Below are positions 27,623 through 36,298 of a stretch of DNA of 64,000 nt, piece after piece. Position 1 is the first letter of the stretch. Every line of letters starts with the position of its first letter. Under the pieces are notes generated by a model, which was given only the letters and a program-made list of their open reading frames with translations, ran no database searches and had not been told where the DNA came from. Made by a program: the position numbers and the translations under genes. The DNA is taken from the NCBI GenBank assembly GCA_964509125.1, contig CAZDVZ010000003.1, positions 19,987 to 83,986 of the forward strand, written 5' to 3'. This DNA comes from SIG653 sp964509125. GTDB lineage: Bacteria > Bacillota > Clostridia > Oscillospirales > CAG-382.

Positions 27623-28642
27623 ATGCAAAATCAGCTTAAAGGCATTTTAGACGCCGCAAAAGAAAAAATTTCCGCCGTAACTTCCACAGAATCTCTCGAA
27701 GCTTTAAGAGTGGAATTTTTAGGCAAAAAAGGAGCACTCACCGCCATTTTGAGACAAATGGGCTCGCTCTCCGCGGAGGAAAGGCCGGTTGTGGGAGCAT
27801 TGGCAAACACGGTAAGAGGCGAGATCGAAGAACTCATTAAAGAAAAAGCATCTGCTCTGAAGCAGACAGAGCTTTTGTCAAAATTAGAAAAAGAAAAGAT
27901 AGACATTACACTTCCCGGCCGATCCGTTTCTTTGGGAACGCTTCATCCGTTGGCACAAGTAGAACGTGATCTTTCGGAAATATTTGTTTCAATGGGATTC
28001 AGCATTGCGGAAGGTCCTGAGATAGAAAAAACATATTACAATTTTGATGCTCTCAACGCTCCTGCCGACCATCCGTCAAGAGAGCCTTCGGATACATTTT
28101 ACATTGGAGAGGATATCCTTCTCCGCACACAAACATCTCCCGTTCAGGTAAGAACTATGGAGCACAAAAAACCGCCTATCAGAGTTATTTCACCCGGCCG
28201 TGTTTACAGATGCGACGCCGTTGACGGTACCCACTCCCCCATGTTCCACCAGCTTGAAGGACTTGTAGTTGATAAAAATATCACCATGGGTGATTTAAAG
28301 GGCACCTTGGATAAATTTGCAAAAATTTATTTTGGTGAAAACACCTCCACCCGCTTCCGTCCCCACAACTTCCCGTTTACCGAGCCTTCTGCCGAAGTTG
28401 ACGTAAGCTGCTTCATGTGTGGCGGAAAAGGATGCAGGCTTTGCAAAGGCGAAGGCTGGATCGAAATCTTGGGCGCAGGTATGGTGCATCCCAACGTGCT
28501 CTCCTCCTGTGACATAGATCCCGATGTTTATTCAGGATTTGCGTTCGGCATGGGACTTGAACGTATTGTCATGATAAAATACGGCATCGAAGATATGCGT
28601 TATCTCTACGAAAACGATGTCAGATTTTTGAAACAGTTCTAA
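27623..28642 (+). CDS. pheS: Phenylalanyl-tRNA synthetase alpha subunit
   Basis: Catalytic subunit of the heterotetrameric enzyme charging tRNA-Phe. 339 residues. An N-terminal coiled coil (about 1-90) binds tRNA. The class II core has the motif around YYNFDALNAPADHPSRE, motif 2 (ISPGRVYRCDAVD) and motif 3 (GFAFGMGLERIVMIKYG). It is 20 bases after rpoD and 22 bases before pheT, so it is co-transcribed. Confidence 0.97.
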   Translation: MQNQLKGILDAAKEKISAVTSTESLEALRVEFLGKKGALTAILRQMGSLSAEERPVVGALANTVRGEIEELIKEKASALKQTELLSKLEKEKIDITLPGRSVSLGTLHPLAQVERDLSEIFVSMGFSIAEGPEIEKTYYNFDALNAPADHPSREPSDTFYIGEDILLRTQTSPVQVRTMEHKKPPIRVISPGRVYRCDAVDGTHSPMFHQLEGLVVDKNITMGDLKGTLDKFAKIYFGENTSTRFRPHNFPFTEPSAEVDVSCFMCGGKGCRLCKGEGWIEILGAGMVHPNVLSSCDIDPDVYSGFAFGMGLERIVMIKYGIEDMRYLYENDVRFLKQF

Positions 28643-28664
28643 CAAGGGAGGGGAAAAACATATT

Positions 28665-31040
28665 ATGATCATATCATTAAATTGGCTTAAAGACTATGTT
28701 GATGTTAACGAAACACCAAAAGAATTCAGCGAAAAGCTCACCATGAGCGGAACAAAAGTTGAAGGCTTTGAAATTTTGGGCGAAGATATCCAAAACGTAG
28801 TGGTAGGTAAAGTTTTATCCATTACGAAGCATACCAACTCCGATCATATGTGGATCTGCCGGATCGATATAGGAGAAGAAGCTCCTGTTCAGATCGTTAC
28901 GGGTGCACAAAACGTAAAAGAAGGCGACTTTGTTCCCGTTGCAAAGCACGAAAGCCTCCTTCCCGGCGGTGTTAAGATAAAATCGGGAAAATTGAGAGGC
29001 GAGGTAAGTAACGGAATGCTTTGTTCCATTGCGGAACTTAATCTCACTACCCATGATTGTCCCGAAGCAATTGAAGACGGGATTTACATTTTAGACGATT
29101 CTCATGCACCGGGTACAGACATAAAAGAAGCACTCATGCTAAATGATACAGCGGTTGAGCTTGAACTCACCTTCAACCGTCCCGACTGTCTTGCCCTTAC
29201 ATCTGTTGCAAGAGAAAGTGCTGCCGCAATCAAAACAGAATTTAAAGCTCCCAAAATGTATGTTCCTCCAAAGGGCGACGAAATTAACGATTATATTTCC
29301 GTAAAGGTAGAAAATCCCACACTTTGCCCCAGATACACTGCGGCGGTTGTTAAAAACGTAAAGATAGGGCCTTCGCCCCTTTGGATGAGAAGACGTCTCA
29401 GAACAGCAGGCGTTAGACCTATAAACAATATTGTTGACATTACAAACTATGTAATGCTTGAATACGGACAGCCAATGCACGCTTTTGATTATTCTTTCCT
29501 CAAAAGCAAACAGATCATTGTAAGAAATGCCACAGAGGGCGAAAAGATAATTACTCTTGACAGCACCGCACATGATCTTTCGACAGAAATGCTTTGCATT
29601 GCAGACGGCGAAAAACCCGTTGCACTTGCAGGTATTATGGGGGGAGAAAACAGTGAGATCACCAACGAAACAGTTACCGTCGTGTTCGAATCCGCAAATT
29701 TTGACCGTTCGTCCATCCGTCGCACAGCTCGTACTTTGGGGATGAGAACAGAAAGCTCAAATAAATTTGAAAAAGGACTTCCGGCATATAACACATATCC
29801 CGCACTTATGAGGGCGTTGGAGCTTACTGAAATGTTAGGAGCAGGCGAAGTTGTTTCAGGCGTCATCGATGTTTTGAATACAGACATCGGAGAGAGAAGG
29901 ATCCCATTTAATATTGATAGAATAAACTCACTTATAGGCATAAACATTACAGCAGAAGAAGCCGCAGAGCTTTTAAAACCGTTAGACCTTATTGTTGACG
30001 GAAAAGAGCTTATCGTTCCACCTTATCGTTACGATATAGAAAAGACAGCAGACATTACAGAGGAGATAGCAAGGCTTTATGGCTTTGATAACATCCCCGC
30101 TACACAGTTTAGCGGAAGCATTGAAGATGGCGGTTATACTCCCAAACAAAAATTCCGCTTAGATGCAGAGAACAGAGCCTTAGCGATGGGATTTTGCCAA
30201 GTTTACACTTACTCTTTCATATCTCCCAAAGAATATGAAAAACTGTGTCTTGACAGCGCAAGCGCAGAAAACAGCATAAAACTCATCAATCCCTTGGGCG
30301 AAGAAAACTCCATAATGCGAATAACCGCCCTTGGATCCGTCCTCGATGTACTTGCATACAACGCAAACAGAAAAGCAGAAAATATTATGCTTTTTGAAAA
30401 CGCAACCGTTTATGAGCCGTCCGAAGACGGGATGTCAAAAGAAAGAAAGCAGCTCATTTTGTCGTTCAGCAAATGCGCAGGCTACGATTTCTACACCATG
30501 AAAGGGTTTGTGGAAAGTATGTTTGCAGCGCTTCGTGTTGATATTAAGGGCGTTTATGCTTCGGCTCATCCGTCCTTCCATCCCGGCAGACAGGCAAGCA
30601 TCAATATCGGTGACAAGGTTGCCGCTACATTTGGGCAAATAAATCCTGTGGTTGCAGAAAATTTCTCACTGCCTATAGATACTTATGCTGCAATAATTGA
30701 GCTTGACCATCTGTTCAAAGTAAGAAACGTAGAAAAGACGTTTAAAAAATTGCCTGCGTTCCCTGCCATTGAACGTGACCTTGCGCTTATTGCCAATGAC
30801 GAAACGGAATGTGGCACAATTATTTCTGCTATTGAAAAATTCTCTCCAAAAACCTTAGAAAGCGTCAAGTTGTTTGACGTATACAAGGGAAAAGGCGTTG
30901 ATGAAGGGAAAAAGAGTCTCGCGTTCAGGCTCACATTCAGACATCCGGAAAAGACGTTGAGCGATGAAGACGCAGATAAAGCCATCGAAAAGATTTTAAA
31001 GAAACTCGATGAAGATTTGGGCATAACGCTCAGACGATAA
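28665..31040 (+). CDS. pheT: Phenylalanyl-tRNA synthetase beta subunit
   Basis: 791 residues, usual length. Order: an OB-fold tRNA-binding domain (about 40-150), B3/B4 editing domain (about 210-375, removes Tyr mischarged on tRNA-Phe), B5 domain, a catalytic-like core, and a C-terminal ferredoxin-like anticodon-binding domain (from about 700, FPAIERDLALIA). AAGGGAGGGG lies before the ATG. Partner of pheS immediately upstream. Confidence 0.97.
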   Translation: MIISLNWLKDYVDVNETPKEFSEKLTMSGTKVEGFEILGEDIQNVVVGKVLSITKHTNSDHMWICRIDIGEEAPVQIVTGAQNVKEGDFVPVAKHESLLPGGVKIKSGKLRGEVSNGMLCSIAELNLTTHDCPEAIEDGIYILDDSHAPGTDIKEALMLNDTAVELELTFNRPDCLALTSVARESAAAIKTEFKAPKMYVPPKGDEINDYISVKVENPTLCPRYTAAVVKNVKIGPSPLWMRRRLRTAGVRPINNIVDITNYVMLEYGQPMHAFDYSFLKSKQIIVRNATEGEKIITLDSTAHDLSTEMLCIADGEKPVALAGIMGGENSEITNETVTVVFESANFDRSSIRRTARTLGMRTESSNKFEKGLPAYNTYPALMRALELTEMLGAGEVVSGVIDVLNTDIGERRIPFNIDRINSLIGINITAEEAAELLKPLDLIVDGKELIVPPYRYDIEKTADITEEIARLYGFDNIPATQFSGSIEDGGYTPKQKFRLDAENRALAMGFCQVYTYSFISPKEYEKLCLDSASAENSIKLINPLGEENSIMRITALGSVLDVLAYNANRKAENIMLFENATVYEPSEDGMSKERKQLILSFSKCAGYDFYTMKGFVESMFAALRVDIKGVYASAHPSFHPGRQASINIGDKVAATFGQINPVVAENFSLPIDTYAAIIELDHLFKVRNVEKTFKKLPAFPAIERDLALIANDETECGTIISAIEKFSPKTLESVKLFDVYKGKGVDEGKKSLAFRLTFRHPEKTLSDEDADKAIEKILKKLDEDLGITLRR

Positions 31041-31069
31041 ATTGCCGGACTTCCACGGAGGTAAAAAAC

Positions 31070-31366
31070 ATGGCACAACAAAATACCATAATAATTTCAA
31101 AAAAGACAGCTTCCGATTACATCAGAGAATCAGAAGCCGATAAAAGAACGATCGAAGTTTTAAAAAAGGTTTTTGACGCCCTTGTTGCAAAAGGATGTTA
31201 TGACCCTATCAACCAACTTTTGGGATATATCCTTTCAGAAGACCCTACTTATATTACAAGCTTGAACAATGCTCGTTCCTTGATAACTTCAGTAGAAAGA
31301 GATGATATTATCCGAGTACTGCTAAAAGAGTTTTTGAAAGCCAAAGTAGCAGACGAATCAAAATAA
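31070..31366 (+). CDS. ireB: IreB family regulatory phosphoprotein (UPF0297)
   Basis: 98 residues, with the family core YDPINQLLGYILSEDPTYI and NNARSLITSVERDDI. In Enterococcus faecalis, IreB is phosphorylated on N-terminal threonines by the PASTA kinase IreK and controls cephalosporin resistance. Here the N-terminus has Thr6 and Thr13. No PASTA kinase is in the window, though a receptor-like kinase lies 5 kb downstream. It follows pheT by 29 bases with a GGAGG site. Confidence 0.9.
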   Translation: MAQQNTIIISKKTASDYIRESEADKRTIEVLKKVFDALVAKGCYDPINQLLGYILSEDPTYITSLNNARSLITSVERDDIIRVLLKEFLKAKVADESK

Positions 31367-31392
31367 AAATTTGAAAAGGAAGGTACTGTTTT

Positions 31393-31695
31393 ATGTCAGG
31401 AGCCGCGAAGAAAGATGAACCCATGAAGGTTTTGATGTATAAAGGCAAACCCCTTGTGAGACAGGGAAACTTTCTGTTTTATGGGTTTCCAAACGATAAA
31501 GCCATTTTGTTTTTAAATATTGTGGAATCGGAAAAGGTTGGAGACATTTCTGTTGCCACAAAAGTTTTGGTACAGATCCAAAAAACCGATGACAGCCTCA
31601 GCTTCAACGAAAAAGTCATTAAACAATGTGAAAAGAAATCATTTTATGATGCTTTAGACATCGGAATGGTTTGGCTTGAACGTGAGCTGAGATAA
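31393..31695 (+). CDS. Conserved small protein of unknown function
   Basis: 100 residues, no signal peptide or membrane helix. Predominantly beta at the start (KVLMYKGKPLVRQGNFLFYGF), ending in a helix (ALDIGMVWLEREL). It has an AAGGAAGG-type ribosome site and lies between ireB and the DUF6472 gene, with 26- and 4-base gaps, indicating one operon. I do not recognise a named family. Confidence 0.8.
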   Translation: MSGAAKKDEPMKVLMYKGKPLVRQGNFLFYGFPNDKAILFLNIVESEKVGDISVATKVLVQIQKTDDSLSFNEKVIKQCEKKSFYDALDIGMVWLERELR

Positions 31696-31699
31696 AACC

Positions 31700-31903
31700 A
31701 TGGATAAGTTTAAAAATAATAAGCTACCTGTAACAAGATGTGAAAGTTGTGAGTTTTATGACTACGACGAGGATAGCGATACATATTGTTGCACCGTCGG
31801 GCTTGATCAGGACGAATTTGAAAAATTCGTACTTCATACAGATTTTAACTGTCGTTATTATAGGTTTTATGACGAGTATGCTACTGTCCGCAAACAAAAT
31901 TAA
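31700..31903 (+). CDS. DUF6472 family small Cys-rich protein
   Basis: 67 residues. The pattern CESCEFYDYDEDSDTYCC, a later Cys followed by RYYRFYDEY and the ending VRKQN match the small DUF6472 proteins of Clostridia; four Cys could bind a metal. It is the last gene of the plus-strand operon starting at dnaG or rpoD; a repeat array starts directly after the stop. Confidence 0.85.
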   Translation: MDKFKNNKLPVTRCESCEFYDYDEDSDTYCCTVGLDQDEFEKFVLHTDFNCRYYRFYDEYATVRKQN

Positions 31904-31914
31904 CACGACCAAAT

Positions 31915-32600
31915 TTGGTGTAAAAAAAGTCGTGACCGCAAAAAGAGAAAGTTATTATTCTTTTATTTCTNNNNNNNNNNNNNNNNNNNNNNNNNNNNNN
32001 NNNNNNNNNNNNNNNNNNNNNNNNNNNNNNNNNNNNNNNNNNNNNNNNNNNNNNNNNNNNNNNNNNNNNNTGGTGTAAAAAAAGTCGTGACCGCAAAAAG
32101 AGAAAGTTATTATTCTTTTATTTCTCAAACTTGTTGCGGATTTAATTCCACATATTAATGTATGAAAAAAGCCGAAAGGCTTTTTTCTATTTATATTCTC
32201 TTTTGCTTTGAAAAAACATCCCCTCTCGACGTACCAATGTACGCCTTCGGGGTCTGTTTTTCCAATCACAACATTTTTTCCTACCAAATTTTTACACTTC
32301 GGGTGTTGCGTGGGTAAAAATTCGGGTGTAAAAAAGCCGCGACCGCAAAAAGAGAAAGCTATTATTCTTTTATTTCTCAAACTTGTTGCGGATTTAATTC
32401 CACATATTAATGTATGAAAAAAGCCGAAAGGCTTTTTTCTATTTATATTCTCTTTTGCTTTGAAAAAACATCCCCTCTCGACGTACCAATGTACGCCTTC
32501 GGGGTCTGTTTTTCCAATCACAACATTTTTTCCTACCAAATTTTCAAAAGGTACTTGTGTGGTGTAAAAAAAGTCGTGACCGCAAAAAGAGAAAAGTTTT
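31915..32600. repeat. Structured intergenic repeat array 1 (R1)
   Basis: At least four copies of a unit of about 236-253 bp begin at 31917, 32072, 32325 and 32561; the first pair straddles a gap. Each starts GGTGTAAAAAA, then GACCGCAAAAAGAGAAA, has a terminator-like hairpin (AAAAAGCC GAAA GGCTTTTTT), then a complementary arm ATTCTCTTTTGC, then CCCC TCTCGA CGTAC CAAT GTACG CCTTC GGGG and ACAACATTTTTTCCTA. No open frame is conserved. A related array is at 43020-43706. Confidence 0.85.
31971..32070. other. Assembly gap of 100 N in repeat array R1
   Basis: Exactly 100 N. The sequence on both sides is the same part of the repeat unit, so the true missing length is probably one or more units. Confidence 0.95.
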
Positions 32601-32612
32601 CAACTTTTCACT
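32592..32612. repeat. 21-bp inverted repeat, left copy
   Basis: AAAAGTTTTCAACTTTTCACT is the exact reverse complement of 34065-34085. The two copies flank the DUF4143 ATPase gene. Confidence 0.85.
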
Positions 32613-32669
32613 TATGCAAGGCTTGCGACTGCATATCATCAAAGCGGAACGCTTTGTATAAGTGAAAAG

Positions 32670-33962
32670 TCAAAGACTTTTCACCAACGCCAGTGGTACG
32701 TTTATCACTTTTTGACCGCTTGTATCGTTTTTCATAGAGGTAATAATGGATATTTTGGGTGCATAGCGTTTTCTGTACTCGGCTAATGAACGTGCTTTCA
32801 TGTTCTTTTCTGACTTCACCTCTATTGGTACAATTTCATCACCCATTTGTAAAACAAAATCTACCTCGGCAGTGTTTCCGCTTGCCCAATAATACACGTC
32901 AGTATTACCGTCTTTCAAAAGCTGACAAAGCACGTAATTTTCCGTAAGTGACCCTTTAAACTCTTTGTACGTGGGCGTGGCATCTAAAACCACTTGATGT
33001 GGCAATTTTGAAAGCTTGCGCAATATCCCCACGTCTGCCATATACAGCTTAAATGCAGTATCGTCCGCATACGCCGATAATGGCATAAAGGGTTTTTCTA
33101 TTCTTCGTACCTTATATACAAGTCCTGCAGATATAAGCCATTCAAGTGCATCTTCCAAGTCTTTCGACCGCCACCCTTTTTTTACGTGGCTGAAAATAAA
33201 TTTTGTGTTTTCTTTTGCAAGCTGTTCGGGTATAGAACGCCATATTGCAGAAAGCTTTGGAAAATCCTTTGCGGGTGCGTGTTTTGCAAAATCCAACTCA
33301 TAGCTGTTAATAATGTTTTGAAGTATTCTGTCAACTTCTTCTATGCTGTTTGTCTTTCGCCATGCAGAAACCACCTCCGGCATACCGCCTGTTATATAAT
33401 ATTGCCTTAAATATGTGGATAACTTGTCACCTATAAGGTCAGAAACCTTGTCGCCAAATTTAAAATTCTCAACAAACTCTCCCAATGATTCAGATGCGTT
33501 GGCGTGCAAAAATTCTGAAAAGCTCATGGGATAAAGGGTGAGAAAATCCACCTTCCCCACAGGAAAAGACAACTGTTTTCTTAATGCAATCCCAAGCAAA
33601 GAGCCTGCACACGCAACGTGATATTCACTTGCGTTTTCGCAAAAATACTTCATTGCGGTCAACGCCCTGCCGCATTCTTGTATCTCGTCAAAAATAATAA
33701 GGGTGGTTTTGGAATTTATGGCTTTTCCGTGAAATAACTCAAGCTCAAAAATAATCCGCTTTACGTCAAAATCATTTTCAAAAACAGATGCCAATGCGCT
33801 TGTTTCTTCAAAATTAAAATACGCAACGCTTTCATAATATTGGTTGCCAAATTCTTTAAGCAAATATGTCTTTCCGCATTGCCGTACACCTTTTAAAATC
33901 AACGGCTTGCGGTTTTCTTTTTCTTTCCATTTTATCAATTCACGTGTAAGAGAACGATACAT
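32670..33962 (-). CDS. AAA-family ATPase with DUF4143 domain
   Basis: 430 residues. N-terminal P-loop GVRQCGKTYLL (Walker A), then IIFDEIQECG (Walker B), then a C-terminal DUF4143 domain with a nuclease-like EVDFVLQ...PIEVKSE signature near residues 375-395. Such proteins are common, mobile and often present in several copies in anaerobic Firmicutes and Bacteroidetes; their function is unsettled. GAGGTGG precedes the ATG. The gene is isolated and flanked by 21-bp inverted repeats; the right end of a long hairpin overlaps its stop. Confidence 0.9.
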   Translation of the reverse strand: MYRSLTRELIKWKEKENRKPLILKGVRQCGKTYLLKEFGNQYYESVAYFNFEETSALASVFENDFDVKRIIFELELFHGKAINSKTTLIIFDEIQECGRALTAMKYFCENASEYHVACAGSLLGIALRKQLSFPVGKVDFLTLYPMSFSEFLHANASESLGEFVENFKFGDKVSDLIGDKLSTYLRQYYITGGMPEVVSAWRKTNSIEEVDRILQNIINSYELDFAKHAPAKDFPKLSAIWRSIPEQLAKENTKFIFSHVKKGWRSKDLEDALEWLISAGLVYKVRRIEKPFMPLSAYADDTAFKLYMADVGILRKLSKLPHQVVLDATPTYKEFKGSLTENYVLCQLLKDGNTDVYYWASGNTAEVDFVLQMGDEIVPIEVKSEKNMKARSLAEYRKRYAPKISIITSMKNDTSGQKVINVPLALVKSL

Positions 33963-34186
33963 TGCGCCACCTCACTGCATTTTATATATCTTTTTTGCAT
34001 ATATCTTATGCAAAATCCGCACTTATTATACACTATTGAATTAAAAATGTCAAGTGAAAAGCCCAGTGAAAAGTTGAAAACTTTTCACAATGATATCCGT
34101 TTCTCACGAAATGGATGATATCCATCTTCGTTGGATTAAGGTATGCTTTTTCGCCATGCTCAAAAACAATTTGTTTTAAATAAGAT
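33963..34186. other. Intergenic region with inverted repeats, no gene
   Basis: Between the ATPase and the DGR. Contains the right 21-bp inverted repeat and a GATATCC-N-GGATGATATCC palindromic motif. No open frame with a ribosome site. Confidence 0.6.
34065..34085. repeat. 21-bp inverted repeat, right copy
   Basis: Exact reverse complement of 32592-32612, about 1.47 kb away on the other side of the ATPase gene. Confidence 0.85.
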
Positions 34187-34221
34187 AAAGAGAGTTTCGA
34201 TTTTTACCCGAAACTCTCTTT
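34187..34221 (-). terminator. Hairpin downstream of the DGR reverse transcriptase
   Basis: Perfect 13-bp stem AAAGAGAGTTTCG / CGAAACTCTCTTT about 98 bp after the RT stop, with T-rich sequence on the minus strand. Confidence 0.65.
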
Positions 34222-34318
34222 TGATTATATTATAAAAAACACTTTTTGACCGCAGGGAAAAAAGTTTCCTTAATTAGCACGAAGTGCGACATCATTCATC
34301 ATACGGCGAAGCTGTGCA

Positions 34319-35389
34319 TCACTTTTGCCGAAAGGCAAATGCATAGCTGTTAAAAGCACTGCTTTTCAAGGTGAAGCTACCGATTATTTTATTTTGCATT
34401 TTATACGTATGCCCAAAAGATAAATGCGCACGATAGCTTGATAAAATTTGCTTTATTTCTTCTATTTCAATTACACCGTAGTAAAACAAATACATTAATT
34501 CTTTCAAATTCTTCTTATATCTCTTTTTGCTTTGCTGACGAACCTTTAAAATAACCTTTCCACTGTCAGCAAGATAGATATGCCATCCAAGATAATCCAC
34601 CCCATTTTTTATTGGAAAAACTTGGGTTTTGTGATTAAAATCAATTTTTAAATCATCGTTCAAATGCTTTTTCAAGGTAGACAAACACCGAGATAAGCAT
34701 TCTTTGTCCCGGTGGATTAAAACACAATCATCCATATAACGCGAATAAAACTTAATACCTAATTGCTCTTTGATAATTCTGTCAAAAGAGTCAAGATAAA
34801 AAACGGCAAACCATTGACTCGTTTGGTTTCCCATAGGTAAGCCTTTTCCGTTTTCCGTCTCAAAACTGTCTATTATCTTGTATAAAAGCCACAAAACATC
34901 TTTGTCTGAAATTACACTTTCCAGCTTAGATTTTAAAACCCGATGGTCTATACTGTCAAAAAATTTCTTTATATCGCACTTTAAAAAATACCCCTCTGTG
35001 CCAAACCTTCGATAGTGTTTATTCAAAAACGCTTTAATGCGTTTAAGTGCAAAATGAGTTCCCTTGCCCTTCCTGCAAGCAGAATTGTCATATATCAATC
35101 TTTTTTCCAGCACGCAAGATAAAACCTCGTCACACAAGCAATGTTGAACCACCCTGTCTACATAGTGAAGTGCATGAATTTTTCTTTCTTTGGGATCGTG
35201 AACGTAGAAGCTGTAATATCCACTCATTTCATATGTTTTATTTTTTATCGAATCAGACAGCATAGTTAAGTTTTCCGATAAATTCAACTCATAGTTTATA
35301 ACTTCTTTTGTGTTTCTTTTTCCTAAACGAGCAACCTTATGTGCTTTATATAAATTTTGAAAATTCCATATTTTCTCAAATTCAGTCAT
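34319..35389 (-). CDS. DGR-type reverse transcriptase
   Basis: Copies TR RNA into adenine-mutagenised cDNA that replaces VR. 356 residues, usual for DGR RTs; no maturase, HNH or RNase H domain. Visible RT motifs: DIKKFFDSID (139-148) with the first catalytic Asp; GLPMGNQTSQ (183-192), the DGR-specific form of motif 4 ending in SQ where group II intron RTs have QGxxxSP; YMDD (218-221). The C-terminus is a basic thumb-like region. The gene begins 228 bases after TR; this spacer is probably part of the template RNA. Confidence 0.95.
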   Translation of the reverse strand: MTEFEKIWNFQNLYKAHKVARLGKRNTKEVINYELNLSENLTMLSDSIKNKTYEMSGYYSFYVHDPKERKIHALHYVDRVVQHCLCDEVLSCVLEKRLIYDNSACRKGKGTHFALKRIKAFLNKHYRRFGTEGYFLKCDIKKFFDSIDHRVLKSKLESVISDKDVLWLLYKIIDSFETENGKGLPMGNQTSQWFAVFYLDSFDRIIKEQLGIKFYSRYMDDCVLIHRDKECLSRCLSTLKKHLNDDLKIDFNHKTQVFPIKNGVDYLGWHIYLADSGKVILKVRQQSKKRYKKNLKELMYLFYYGVIEIEEIKQILSSYRAHLSFGHTYKMQNKIIGSFTLKSSAFNSYAFAFRQK

Positions 35390-35617
35390 AACTCTTTTCG
35401 GTGGGGAAAGATAAAACCGTGCACATTTTTATCTTTCCTTATGAAAATAAAATCACTCCCTCTAAATATAAATTATACATTATTTTTAAGGTAGAAACGT
35501 TATTATCAGCCACCGACATATGTTTCCCCAAAATTTCTTTTGAGGGGGAATCCGATTCCTTTACTCCAAGTACCGATATACATCACCTGACGTATATTTC
35601 TCACGTTGAGGAGTAAT
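35390..35617 (-). ncRNA. TR-RT spacer, probable part of the DGR template RNA
   Basis: 228 bp without an open frame between TR and the RT gene. In the BPP-1 DGR the equivalent spacer RNA is needed for cDNA priming and Avd-RT binding. Assignment here is by position only. Confidence 0.55.
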
Positions 35618-35739
35618 GCAGGCCGCACGGCGTTGTCATTGTTGTTAACATTGTTACCGTTTGTATTGATGTTACCATTGTTATTGACGTTTGAAGCGTT
35701 ATTCTGATTATTGCCAGGGGAACGAAGCCACCACCAACA
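35618..35739 (-). repeat. DGR template repeat (TR)
   Basis: 122 bp, invariant ends shared with VR: TGTTGGTGGTGGCTTCG at the 5' end and GCCGTGCGGCCTGC at the 3' end (coding strand). The interior is full of AAC and AAT codons: 17 Asn codons in the VR frame. Located 27 bases after the avd stop. Confidence 0.97.
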
Positions 35740-35766
35740 AGAAAAATTTTTAACCGAATCCCCGAA

Positions 35767-36165
35767 TTATGCCCCGTCGGGCGATAATCTCTTTCTGTCA
35801 CTATTCATCCATGCACCAAGCAGATTTTGAGCTTCCGTGCCAAGCTTTGATATTTGCTCAAACTGCTTTTGTAAAATGCACCCTTGTTCCATAGCAAGCA
35901 TGGAAAAATAGCATAAAATTTTGATATCTGTCATTGCTTTTCTTTGAAAATTTAATCTTTCGGCTATAGAATTTAAATCTCCCTTCGAAACAAAAACATC
36001 GTTTGCTCTGTATAAATTTTCAATTATACTTAAAGCCAAATTTTGTAGTCTGCTTACAAACGTATATCTAAAGTGCTTTGGGGATTTTTGAGTTATAGTC
36101 ATAATATAACTGCATAAATCCTTTGACTTTATAATAACTGTAAGCTCGCTCTGCCTTTTTTGCAT
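35767..36165 (-). CDS. avd: Avd-like accessory variability determinant
   Basis: 132 residues, almost all helical, fitting the four-helix-bundle Avd family, which forms a pentameric barrel, binds the RT and nucleic acid, and is required for mutagenic homing in BPP-1. The sequence is basic at the N-terminus, and ends LGAWMNSDRKR, a typical four-helix-bundle DGR protein ending. It lies between VR and TR with GAGG 8 bases before the ATG. The identification rests on size, predicted helices and position. Confidence 0.87.
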   Translation of the reverse strand: MQKRQSELTVIIKSKDLCSYIMTITQKSPKHFRYTFVSRLQNLALSIIENLYRANDVFVSKGDLNSIAERLNFQRKAMTDIKILCYFSMLAMEQGCILQKQFEQISKLGTEAQNLLGAWMNSDRKRLSPDGA

Positions 36166-36298
36166 TGTGTTTCCTCAAAATTTTTTAAAGTTAGTTTTAG
36201 TAAACATCCCCCTCTGTCCCTTTCGGGACATCTCCCCCTAAAGGGGGAGACTGATTTGCGCACTGCGTGCGCTTGTGGAAGATTTACGATTAGATGAT
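36166..36298 (-). other. Hairpin cluster downstream of VR
   Basis: Three perfect hairpins read on the minus strand: GCGCAC GCA GTGCGC (36258-36272), TCTCCCCC TTTA GGGGGAGA (about 36233-36252) and TGTCCC GAAA GGGACA (about 36218-36233). BPP-1 carries a functional GAAA-loop hairpin after VR. The GGGGGAG unit also resembles a widespread Firmicutes intergenic repeat, so a DGR role is uncertain. Confidence 0.6.

Noticed and set aside
31740..32539. Several open frames across the R1 repeats and N gap
   Set aside because: They include translated N, recur by copying of the repeat and have no ribosome sites or recognisable domains.
31915..32600. CRISPR array
   Set aside because: Units are about 240 bp with long internal hairpins and no short repeat/unique spacer alternation; no cas genes.
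34319..35389. Group II intron or retron reverse transcriptase
   Set aside because: Motif 4 ends in SQ rather than QGxxxSP, there is no maturase or HNH domain, and an adjacent TR/VR pair with adenine-only differences identifies a DGR.
35601..35801. Open frame on the minus strand across the template repeat
   Set aside because: It is a by-product of the A-rich, stop-poor TR; it is in another frame from VR, lacks a ribosome site and overlaps avd.
36217..36252. Terminator of the kinase gene
   Set aside because: The stems are strong, but no T-run follows on the minus strand; avd, TR and RT lie downstream on the same strand, so I kept it as a hairpin cluster rather than a terminator.
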